Assembly: GCA_007280825.1 (NCBI GenBank)
Contig: QYQI01000108.1
Span: forward strand, 1 to 6,548
Reading direction: 5' to 3'
DNA length: 6,548 nucleotides
From: Ignavibacteriales bacterium
GTDB lineage: Bacteria; Bacteroidota; Ignavibacteria; Ignavibacteriales; Melioribacteraceae
The notes under the pieces were generated by a model. It was not told the DNA's origin. It made no database searches and saw only the letters and a program-made list of their open reading frames with translations. This document shows positions 1 to 5,553 of the stretch, piece after piece (positions within the stretch are counted from its first letter, which is position 1; every line of letters starts with the position of its first letter). The translations under genes and the position numbers were made by a program.

Positions 1-575
1 GTTTTTCTCTTTCCATTAAAATGTATTGCGCGTGCTACCAGCTCTTTGCCTGTTCCGCTTTCTCCGGTAATTAATACTGTGATTTCGTTATCAAGTACTT
101 TTGATACCATCTTAAAAGCTTCCTGCATTTTTTTATCTGCAGAGATGATGTTATCAAAACTATATTCTTTCTCAATATTTTCTTTTAGCCTTTCAAGTTC
201 ACGTTCCAAATCATAATTTTTAATTGCGTTTCTAATTGCCGGCTCAAGACGGTTCTTATCTATTGGCTTTGGAAAGTAATCGAACGCTCCAAGACGAATA
301 GATTCAAGTGCAACTTCTACGCTTCCTTGGGCCGATAACATTATTATTGGCAGGTGCGGACTTTTTTGCTTCATCCTGTTAAGAACTTCATTGCCGTTAA
401 TATCAGGAAGCATTATATCAAGAAGAACTAAATCGGGATTGTCGGAAAAAGAATTTAGCGCATCTGTTCCGGTTGTAAATGTTTTTATTCTGTAATTCCA
501 TTGATTTTTAACCCAATGGGTAAGCATTTTTTGAATTGAGTCTTCGTCATCAATAATAAAAATTAATTTTTCCAA
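1..575 (-). CDS. Sigma-54-dependent NtrC-family response regulator (receiver + AAA+), C-terminus cut by window edge
   Basis: The visible 191 residues cover a receiver domain (about 3-118), a linker helix, and the start of a sigma-54-activator AAA+ domain. Receiver hallmarks are the acidic pair D9-D10 in 'LIFIIDDED', phospho-acceptor D53 in 'LVLLDIMLPDING', S81 in 'IIMLSAQGSVE' and K103 in 'FDYFPKPID'. The Walker A motif 'TGESGTGKELVARAIHF' (about 170-186) is characteristic of sigma-54 activators. By family knowledge, phosphorylation by the partner kinase drives oligomerisation and ATP-dependent opening of sigma-54 promoters. The rest of the AAA+ domain, with its GAFTGA loop, and any DNA-binding domain lie beyond position 1. 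The start is TTG at 573-575: it gives the correct receiver N-terminus, has GAGGG five bases upstream, and no in-frame ATG or GTG lies between it and the kinase stop. The kinase gene ends 20 bp upstream, so the two are probably co-transcribed. The target genes cannot be named from this window. Confidence 0.95.
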   Translation of the reverse strand, partial: MEKLIFIIDDEDSIQKMLTHWVKNQWNYRIKTFTTGTDALNSFSDNPDLVLLDIMLPDINGNEVLNRMKQKSPHLPIIMLSAQGSVEVALESIRLGAFDYFPKPIDKNRLEPAIRNAIKNYDLERELERLKENIEKEYSFDNIISADKKMQEAFKMVSKVLDNEITVLITGESGTGKELVARAIHFNGKRK

Positions 576-580
576 TTTTT

Positions 581-585
581 CCCTC
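581..585 (-). promoter_or_regulatory. Shine-Dalgarno site for the TTG-started response regulator
   Basis: The minus strand reads GAGGG, then five A's, then TTG. Spacing and composition fit a good ribosome binding site, and it is what fixes the non-ATG start. The other starts in the window lack an obvious Shine-Dalgarno sequence, so this strong site may compensate for the weak codon inside the kinase-regulator operon. Confidence 0.7.
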
Positions 586-595
586 GGCTGTATTT

Positions 596-2176
596 CTACT
601 TTGGTAAACGAATAATAAATGTTGTTCCTTTATCAACCTGACTTCTAACTTTAATAAACCCTTTGTGCAAATCTACAATTTGTTTTACACTTACAAGACC
701 AAACCCAGCGCCGCCCAGCGGTGTTCCAAATTGTTGAATTTTACTGAATTTTTGAAAAAGATTCGGCAAATCTTTTTCCGGAATTCCAACACCAGTATCG
801 CTAATAACTATTTCAATTTCTTTCCCGTAATCCTGCAGTATTACTGTAATTCTTCCGCCAGCATTTGTGAATTTAACTGCATTAGATATTAAATTTCCAA
901 AAACTTTTTTTAGACGGTCCTTATCAACGTTAATTTGTAATTCGTGTTTAGGATATTCTTTCGAAAGCGTAATATTTTTTTCTTTAATCTGATCTGAAAA
1001 ATTTAATACGGATTCTTCCAGAATATCAACAATACTTGTTAAGGATTTTTGTAACTCTTCTTCGCCGCTTTCCAGTTTAGAAAAATCAAGCACATCGTTA
1101 ATTAGTTTGCCTAAGCGTTTGCCTTCCATTAAAATAATATTACTGAATTCACGAATAGTTTCTTTGGGAAGATCCGGATCCGATAAAATTGTTTCTGCAA
1201 AACCAACTATTGATGCAAGCGGTGTTCGCAGTTCGTGCGATACATTTGAAATGAATTCGCTTTTTAATTTATTCACTTCTTCAAGAACCGTTATCTTATG
1301 CCGGGCTCTTTCCCGTTCAATAGAAATTATCCGATTAGCTTCAACTAATTTTGCATTGAGATCTTTTATTTTTTGTTCATCAAGTTTATGGTTTGTAATA
1401 TTGCGCCCGATGCTTAACATACCGGAAACTTCTCCGTCACTTAACATCGGCTTTGCGCTAAATTCAAATGTAATCCCCTTATCAAATCTGTCTAGAAACA
1501 TTGCCTCGAAAGTTGTAATTCCGTTTGAGTTTAATATTTCGGTAAATGCGGCAGCTATTTTAGGTTCATCTTCTTTATCAATGAATTCAAGAAAATGCCT
1601 GCCGATCATTTCATCGGGAGTATAACCAAGTGTAGTTGCACCGTTTTTATTAACCATGCTGAAATAACCAAACCCGTTAAGAATAAAAATCAAATCATCC
1701 GCGGTGTCAATCAGCAATCTAAATCTTTCTTCAGAACCTTCAAGTTTTAGAAGTATTTGTTTTTCTTCGGTAATATCTTGAATTGCACCAACTATGCGTA
1801 CGGTTTTATTGTTTTTAATAATTGGAAATCCGGAGTGTCGGACCCAATGTTCTTTGCCGAATCTATCTTTCATCCGGTATTCAATAGTTGATTCAATTCC
1901 ATTTTTAAGATTATTAATAAAGCTTTTAAAATTGCCGAAGTGTGCGGGATATATTGACCGCAATATTTGTGTTTTGTTCTTATAAATTTCTTCGGGTGAG
2001 AATCCGTATAAAGTTCTTACTGCCTCTGAAATAAAATTATATTCTGTTCCTTCAGCATTAGTTGAATAAAGAACTATATTAATAGAACTAACCGTCTCGT
2101 CAAAAAGCAGTCCGGTTTTATCTTTTAAAAGTTCTTCTTTTTCGGATGATTTTGTTATACCGCTTCCGCGTTTCAT
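596..2176 (-). CDS. Soluble PAS-PAS sensor histidine kinase
   Basis: This 526-residue hybrid-free histidine kinase probably phosphorylates the response regulator encoded 20 bp downstream. PAS 1 spans about 28-140 and ends with the PAC-type 'VRIVGAIQDITEEK'. PAS 2 spans about 148-265 ('EERFRLLIDTADDLIFIL' to 'SIGRNITNHK'). A charged helical stretch at about 265-305, probably coiled coil, leads into the HisKA domain with H-box 'FISNVSHELRTPLAS' and phospho-acceptor H314. The ATPase domain shows the N box around N428/N432 ('NLISNAVKFT'), G1 'DTGVGIP' (460-466), F box 'LFQKF' and G2 'GGAGFGLVSVKQIV' (488-501). The G2 box has Phe where most kinases have Leu, but all its glycines are present. There is no signal peptide or membrane segment, so it should sense a cytoplasmic or membrane-diffusible cue through the PAS domains; the ligand is unknown. 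The ATG is preceded directly by an in-frame TGA, so the start cannot lie further upstream; no clear ribosome binding site is visible. Confidence 0.95.
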   Translation of the reverse strand: MKRGSGITKSSEKEELLKDKTGLLFDETVSSINIVLYSTNAEGTEYNFISEAVRTLYGFSPEEIYKNKTQILRSIYPAHFGNFKSFINNLKNGIESTIEYRMKDRFGKEHWVRHSGFPIIKNNKTVRIVGAIQDITEEKQILLKLEGSEERFRLLIDTADDLIFILNGFGYFSMVNKNGATTLGYTPDEMIGRHFLEFIDKEDEPKIAAAFTEILNSNGITTFEAMFLDRFDKGITFEFSAKPMLSDGEVSGMLSIGRNITNHKLDEQKIKDLNAKLVEANRIISIERERARHKITVLEEVNKLKSEFISNVSHELRTPLASIVGFAETILSDPDLPKETIREFSNIILMEGKRLGKLINDVLDFSKLESGEEELQKSLTSIVDILEESVLNFSDQIKEKNITLSKEYPKHELQINVDKDRLKKVFGNLISNAVKFTNAGGRITVILQDYGKEIEIVISDTGVGIPEKDLPNLFQKFSKIQQFGTPLGGAGFGLVSVKQIVDLHKGFIKVRSQVDKGTTFIIRLPK

Positions 2177-2260
2177 TCAACTATTCTTAATAAATTTTGT
2201 TGTAAGATAATAAATTCGTGTGAGGAAATATAGAGAATGCACTAATAGAATATCTTCTTT

Positions 2261-2485
2261 TTATAGTATTTGAACAAAAATAAAAAGCAGAAACAAAGCC
2301 TCCGGATTAAAAATTGTCTTTCCTCCGAATGAGTTTATAGGCCTTCCGGCGTATCTTGAAAAAATTACAATGCTTATATATCCAACCATCGCCGATAAAT
2401 CTATTGTTATGCTCGGCACGTAATTTTGTTCAAGTAGCATAGTTGTAATCGTGTAACTAAGCCCAATCCCTCCTATTCCGATCAA
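2261..2485 (-). CDS. Unrecognised small hydrophobic protein, or remnant of a larger membrane-protein gene
   Basis: I do not recognise this frame. From the TTG at 2483-2485 it encodes 74 mostly hydrophobic residues with three likely membrane-spanning stretches: around 'LIGIGGIGLSYTITTML', around 'SAMVGYISIVIFSRYA', and the C-terminal 'ALFLLFIFVQIL'. The loop 'GRPINSFGGKTIFNPE' separates the last two. The frame stays open upstream to 2542 (19 more codons, including 'SIKDTRNNFILA') but contains no ATG or GTG there, and only about 30 bp then separate it from the divergent U32 gene. No ribosome binding site precedes the TTG; the AGGAGGG at 2468-2474 lies inside the frame and leads to no suitable start. 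It ends 84 bp before the kinase gene on the same strand, so it could be the first gene of that operon. The missing conventional start makes a 5'-truncated remnant equally possible. Confidence 0.35.
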   Translation of the reverse strand: MIGIGGIGLSYTITTMLLEQNYVPSITIDLSAMVGYISIVIFSRYAGRPINSFGGKTIFNPEALFLLFIFVQIL

Positions 2486-2571
2486 GGCAAGAATAAAATT
2501 ATTTCGCGTATCTTTAATTGAAAATAACTTGGCTAAAATTAATTAAACAACTTTTACTATTATTGTGATAG

Positions 2572-3795
2572 ATGGAAAAAGAAAAAATCAAAAAGCCTGA
2601 GCTCCTGGCTCCTGCCGGGGATTGGAGCATGCTAAATGTCGCAATAAACAGCGGAGCTGATTCAATTTATTTTGGGTTGAAGAACCTAAGCATGCGCGCC
2701 GCCGCAAATAATTTTGATATTTCAGAACTTCCAAAGATTATTGAATTTTGCAACGACAAAAATGTAAAGGCTCATCTAACACTTAACACTATTGTTTTTG
2801 AAAATGAATTAGAGGAACTTGATAAAATTATTCCTGCAGCAAAGAAAGCCGGTGTTGAAATGATTATCTGCTGGGATATGTCGGTAATACAAAAGTGCCT
2901 TGATTATAAAATGCCTTTCTGTGTTAGCACACAGGCCTCGGTTTCCAATTCATCAACGGTAACTTTTTATGAGCGGCTTGGTGCAAAGCGGATTGTTCTC
3001 GCTCGCGAATGTACCCTTGATAAAATTAAAGAGATAAAAAGCAAAACCAATATTGAAATCGAAGCCTTTGTCCATGGCGCAATGTGCATTGCTATCAGCG
3101 GAAGATGTTTTATGAGTCATGAAGTTTTTGGAAAAAGCGCTAACCGGGGCGAGTGTCTTCAGCCATGCAGACGAGAATATGAAATAAAAGATATGGATGA
3201 AAAATTTTCTTTAACGCTGGGAGAAGATTATGTGTTATCGCCAAAAGACTTATGCACAATTGATTTTATTGATAAACTAATAGAAGCTGGTATTGATGCA
3301 TTTAAGATTGAGGGAAGAAAAAGGGCTCCCGAATATATATCAAAAGCGGTATCAACATACCGAAAAGCTATAGACCACTACTTTGATGGGAATCTTACTC
3401 AAGAAATTAAACGAGAATACCTTGAAGAATTAAAAAAAGTTTATAATCGTGGATTTTCCCCCGGTTTTTATTTCGGTCAACCCGGTTCTGAGAGTTATAC
3501 AAAGACTTTTGGAAATATTGCCACTACAAAAAAAGTTTATGTCGGAAGAGTTTTAAATTATTATAAAAAAAATAAGATCGCATTTGTTAGATTAGAGGCA
3601 GATTCTTTAGCCACGGGAGATTTAATTTATATAATCGGAAGTACTACCGGAGTTGTGGAGCTAAAACTTAACAAGATTATTCGGGATGAAATCGAGTTAA
3701 ATTCTGTTAATAAGGGAAATGATTTTACTTTTGAATGTGAAGAATTGGTTCGTGCAAATGATAGAGTTTATAAAATAGTTTCTGTTGTTGAGTAA
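2572..3795 (+). CDS. Peptidase U32 family protein, probable Fe-S RNA-hydroxylation enzyme (TrhP-like)
   Basis: This 407-residue protein is a full-length U32 member. The N-terminal TIM-barrel-like part opens with 'PELLAPAGDWSML' and 'GADSIYFGL'. The family signature is at 164-182 (E164, F166, G169, C172, G177, C179, S182). Conserved cysteines C172, C179, C195 ('ANRGECLQPCR') and C228 ('SPKDLC') match the spacing of the four [4Fe-4S] ligands known in UbiU-type proteins; C199 is also present. 'FKIEGRKR' (244-251) is another family hallmark. The C-terminal part (about 320-405) looks like the beta-barrel domain of longer members. Characterised relatives hydroxylate tRNA U34 (TrhP/YegQ), 23S rRNA (RlhA) or ubiquinone precursors (UbiU/V); genuine protease activity is poorly supported. 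Length and a single C-terminal barrel favour the TrhP group, but the substrate is inferred. The start is the first ATG, immediately before 'EKEKIKKPELLAPAG', with no clear ribosome binding site. It is transcribed alone and converges on the STAS gene. Confidence 0.93.
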   Translation: MEKEKIKKPELLAPAGDWSMLNVAINSGADSIYFGLKNLSMRAAANNFDISELPKIIEFCNDKNVKAHLTLNTIVFENELEELDKIIPAAKKAGVEMIICWDMSVIQKCLDYKMPFCVSTQASVSNSSTVTFYERLGAKRIVLARECTLDKIKEIKSKTNIEIEAFVHGAMCIAISGRCFMSHEVFGKSANRGECLQPCRREYEIKDMDEKFSLTLGEDYVLSPKDLCTIDFIDKLIEAGIDAFKIEGRKRAPEYISKAVSTYRKAIDHYFDGNLTQEIKREYLEELKKVYNRGFSPGFYFGQPGSESYTKTFGNIATTKKVYVGRVLNYYKKNKIAFVRLEADSLATGDLIYIIGSTTGVVELKLNKIIRDEIELNSVNKGNDFTFECEELVRANDRVYKIVSVVE

Positions 3796-3797
3796 AA

Positions 3798-4163
3798 TTA
3801 TTTCCAAGTTAATTTGGGTTTTCCGCCTTCAAAACTATCAATAGCTTCGTCCAGCATAGGAAAAACTTTGAATACTTTGTCCATCCGTGTTAAAACAAAA
3901 ACTAATGAGGGCGTTTCTTTATTATAAACTAACCGTAAGTCGCCATTAATAGAATTAACTTTCTTGAGCAATGCAACCATCGAACCCAAAAAAGTTGAGT
4001 CAACATATTCACATACGCTTAGATCAATGATAATTTTGGTCGCACCCTCTGTAATAATTTCGCTAACAAATTCTTTAAACTTTACAGCTTTTGCAAGAGT
4101 AGCTCTATTCAAATAAACATGTACAACTGCTATTTCGCCAATTTTATCAGATTTAAAATCCAT
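3798..4163 (-). CDS. STAS-domain protein, anti-sigma-factor-antagonist-like
   Basis: The 121-residue protein is essentially one STAS domain (about 5-110), the fold of SpoIIAA/RsbV. The diagnostic part is 'KIIIDLSVCEYVDSTFLGSMVALLKKV': a beta strand, then D55-S56-T57 at the phosphorylation loop, then the following helix. S56 (possibly T57) sits where RsbV and SpoIIAA are phosphorylated by their serine kinase. In classical members the loop reads DSSGLG or DSTGLG; here Phe replaces the first Gly. By family analogy it would bind a partner anti-sigma kinase or a related signalling protein in the cytoplasm when unphosphorylated. No kinase, phosphatase or sigma factor lies nearby, so the partner is unknown. 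The C-terminal tail 'EGGKPKLTWK' lies outside the domain. Its stop is 2 bp from the stop of the convergent U32 gene. No Shine-Dalgarno site precedes the ATG. Confidence 0.88.
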   Translation of the reverse strand: MDFKSDKIGEIAVVHVYLNRATLAKAVKFKEFVSEIITEGATKIIIDLSVCEYVDSTFLGSMVALLKKVNSINGDLRLVYNKETPSLVFVLTRMDKVFKVFPMLDEAIDSFEGGKPKLTWK

Positions 4164-4172
4164 AGACTTTTT

Positions 4173-4202
4173 ATGTTATTAAAACTCATTTTGGGTAGTC
4201 AA
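4173..4202 (-). promoter_or_regulatory. Possible sigma-70-like promoter of the STAS gene
   Basis: On the minus strand TTGACT (4197-4202) and TAACAT (4173-4178) are separated by 18 bp, matching the -35 and -10 consensus at 5/6 and 4/6 positions. The -10 box lies only 9 bp before the ATG, so a transcript from here would have almost no leader, which fits the missing Shine-Dalgarno site. Bacteroidota housekeeping promoters often differ from this consensus, so this is tentative. Confidence 0.25.
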
Positions 4203-4460
4203 TATATGAATTCTAGCTTTAATAGAAAACTAATTTACTCTGGTAAGAGTATTGAGTTTTTTAAATTATAAAAAATCTAATATATGATTTGGACAATGCG
4301 GATTCGTAGAACTATCCATTAGTCTCTATGATAATATAATATGCTCGATTACCGCGGAGTAAATCTTTTCAAAATGATCCAATAGCAAAAACTAAATATA
4401 TGATATGAGTAACCAGAGTCAACCGTACTTGCATCTCCAGATTAATTTAACTAAGTGGTT

Positions 4461-4488
4461 TAAAAAAGGAAAGGCGAAGGACGCCTTT
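4461..4488 (-). terminator. Rho-independent terminator, probably bidirectional
   Basis: AAAGGCG (4470-4476) and CGCCTTT (4482-4488) form a perfect 7 bp stem around a 5 nt loop. Read on the minus strand the stem is followed by CC and six T's (4462-4469), a good terminator for the kelch/DUF5683 transcript coming from the right. On the plus strand the stem leads into TTTTAAACTTTT, so it could also act that way. It lies about 250 bp past the DUF5683 stop codon, giving a long 3' leader-free tail or room for a small RNA. Confidence 0.6.
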
Positions 4489-4507
4489 TAAACTTTTACC
4501 CTTCGCC
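4473..4507. repeat. Inverted repeat competing with the terminator hairpin
   Basis: GGCGAAGG (4473-4480) and CCTTCGCC (4500-4507) are perfect 8 bp inverted copies 19 nt apart. The left arm overlaps the left arm and loop of the terminator stem, so the two hairpins cannot form together. GTTTAA (4458-4463) and TTAAAC (4488-4493) are additional arms that could extend the shorter hairpin. A further small stem, TAAGG/CCTTA, lies at 4513-4528. The island is about 45% GC against much lower values on either side. Confidence 0.6.
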
Positions 4508-4692
4508 AATCTTAAGGACGGAGCCTTATTGTGTGTGTGCATAAATAGACTCAAGTTGAATGCCAAGAAAATAATTACAGAATTTGAATGATACGATAAC
4601 CAAATAGCTGAATTTCGCTGTTTTATAGCTTTTTTAACAATTAATTTATGATTTAATATGAAAGAAATGTGCTAATGAATTTATGGGGGCGA

Positions 4693-4719
4693 ATAATATT
4701 CGCGGCTCGCGAAAATTAT
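4693..4719. repeat. Strong hairpin after the DUF5683 gene
   Basis: TTCGCG (4699-4704) and CGCGAA (4708-4713) pair perfectly around a 3 nt loop. After one A/A mismatch the pairing continues for five A/T pairs to 4693 and 4719. The left half also belongs to a separate near-perfect palindrome, GCGAATAATATTCGC (4689-4703). The hairpin starts 15 bp after the stop codon of the minus-strand gene but is not followed by a T run, so it is more likely an mRNA-end stabiliser or a dispersed repeat than a classical terminator. Confidence 0.55.
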
Positions 4720-4734
4720 GCCTTAAAAAAAACA

Positions 4735-5553
4735 TTATAGGGAGACTCGAATATTTATTTGTAATGCGCTTAACGGGGAAGATGTAAAATTAAAATTATT
4801 TAATTGGGAAAGTTTGCCGCTAGAATCATGTTCACCATTTGAGAAAAACAGTAAATCAATCTGACTGTATAACCAAACCACTGCATAAGAAATAATTAGT
4901 ACATTTCTAATTTTATAAGATTTATTATAATCATCATACTTTTGTTGAATTAATAATTTATCTGTTTCATTCAAATAAGCATCTTCTTCCTTTTTAGTAT
5001 TCAGTACTGAATAAATCATAGCGCCTAAGCTTAAAGTTGAAACAGATGTTGTAAACCATCCTTTTGTGTTGTTGCCAATATATAATTGCCCAAGTCCGGG
5101 AAGTAATATATTCTGCACAATCGCACTTTTCATTGTACTGGAATCTATAATTTTTACTTCCGGTTTTGTTTGTGTTGAATCTTGCGTTTGTACTGCGTCC
5201 GGGTGCTGGCGCAAATATTCGGTTTTCACTTCGTTAAAAATCGATATTAATTTCGGAGATATATTTGATGGATCAGGAGTGTACTTTTTTTTGATCAATA
5301 AAATATTTTCAAAACTTTTTCTTGTTGAGAATTTATCACCGTTCGAATAAAATATGTTTGCCCTCATTATATAAACATCTATTGCTAATGAATCGGATAA
5401 TCCGCCCTGCTGCAACAATTGATCTGAAAGTATAATCACATCTTCGTACTTGAATTTTTCATACATCTGTTTAACTTTTTGATACGATGCTTCCTGCGCA
5501 ATAGTATACGTTGTTCCAATTAACAGAATTATTATTAATAATTTTTTTTTCAT
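4735..5553 (-). CDS. Exported TPR-like protein with C-terminal DUF5683-type membrane domain
   Basis: The 272-residue product begins with a classic signal peptide (K2-K4, hydrophobic 5-18, probable cleavage near 'TIA/QEA' at 19-20). Residues about 22-115 are helical and TPR-like ('YEKFKYEDVIILSDQLL', 'IYIMRANIFYSNGDK'-type spacing), ending in 'ISPKLISIFNEVKTEYL', a pattern I associate with Bacteroidota TPR/DUF5683 proteins. After a Thr/Gln-rich linker (120-137) comes 'SAIVQNILLPGLGQLYIGN' (143-161), the glycine-rich start of the DUF5683-like region. Two hydrophobic segments follow at about 167-184 and 217-237. It is therefore likely an envelope protein with a periplasmic helical part; its biochemical role is unknown. 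Its ATG overlaps the stop of the upstream kelch gene by one base (TAATG), which points to translational coupling and a shared transcript. There is no independent ribosome binding site. Confidence 0.8.
   Translation of the reverse strand: MKKKLLIIILLIGTTYTIAQEASYQKVKQMYEKFKYEDVIILSDQLLQQGGLSDSLAIDVYIMRANIFYSNGDKFSTRKSFENILLIKKKYTPDPSNISPKLISIFNEVKTEYLRQHPDAVQTQDSTQTKPEVKIIDSSTMKSAIVQNILLPGLGQLYIGNNTKGWFTTSVSTLSLGAMIYSVLNTKKEEDAYLNETDKLLIQQKYDDYNKSYKIRNVLIISYAVVWLYSQIDLLFFSNGEHDSSGKLSQLNNFNFTSSPLSALQINIRVSL

Larger units (their letters stand above)
4164..4734. other. AT-rich intergenic region with structured elements, no convincing gene
   Basis: This 571 bp gap separates the STAS gene from the exported-protein operon. 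Most of it is very AT-rich with stops in all frames. It holds a possible STAS promoter (4173-4202), a GC-richer island with hairpins (4458-4528), a weak GCTGT/ATAGC stem followed by six T's (4617-4635, plus strand), and a strong hairpin (4693-4719). Two tiny open frames overlap the island: 4405-4491 on plus (28 residues) and 4447-4542 on minus (31 residues). Neither has a ribosome binding site or a recognisable product. I see no tRNA, CRISPR repeat or insertion-sequence gene. Confidence 0.7.

Noticed and set aside
1107..1625. A 172-codon open frame on the plus strand opposite the kinase gene
   Set aside because: It is the antisense shadow of the PAS 2 to HisKA coding region, whose minus-strand translation has unmistakable kinase motifs. 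The shadow shows no recognisable domain. The shorter plus-strand frames at 665-892, 1794-1985 and 5066-5350 were dropped for the same reason.
2275..2282. TATTTTTG on the minus strand, matching the Bacteroidota -7 box TAnnTTTG, about 100 bp before the kinase ATG
   Set aside because: No TTG/TTTG lies 19-21 bp upstream, and the motif falls in the end of another open frame, so support is too thin.
2518..2571. Promoter for the U32 gene: TTGAAA (2518-2523), or a Bacteroidota-like TATTATTG (2558-2565)
   Set aside because: The first lacks a good -10 box at 16-18 bp. The second departs from TAnnTTTG and has no TTG at the expected upstream distance. Neither is better than chance in AT-rich DNA.
2572..3795. 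Collagenase/protease function implied by the U32 family name
   Set aside because: Characterised relatives with this cysteine pattern are Fe-S-dependent hydroxylation enzymes, and the sequence shows the Fe-S cysteines but no protease catalytic motif I can identify.
4441..4545. CRISPR array or insertion-sequence end in the intergenic island
   Set aside because: There are no regularly spaced direct repeats with spacers, no transposase frame and no clear target-site duplication; the short inverted repeats alone do not support either.
4617..4635. Weak stem GCTGT/ATAGC followed by six T's on the plus strand
   Set aside because: Only five pairs including one G-T, and no plus-strand gene runs towards it; not called as a terminator.
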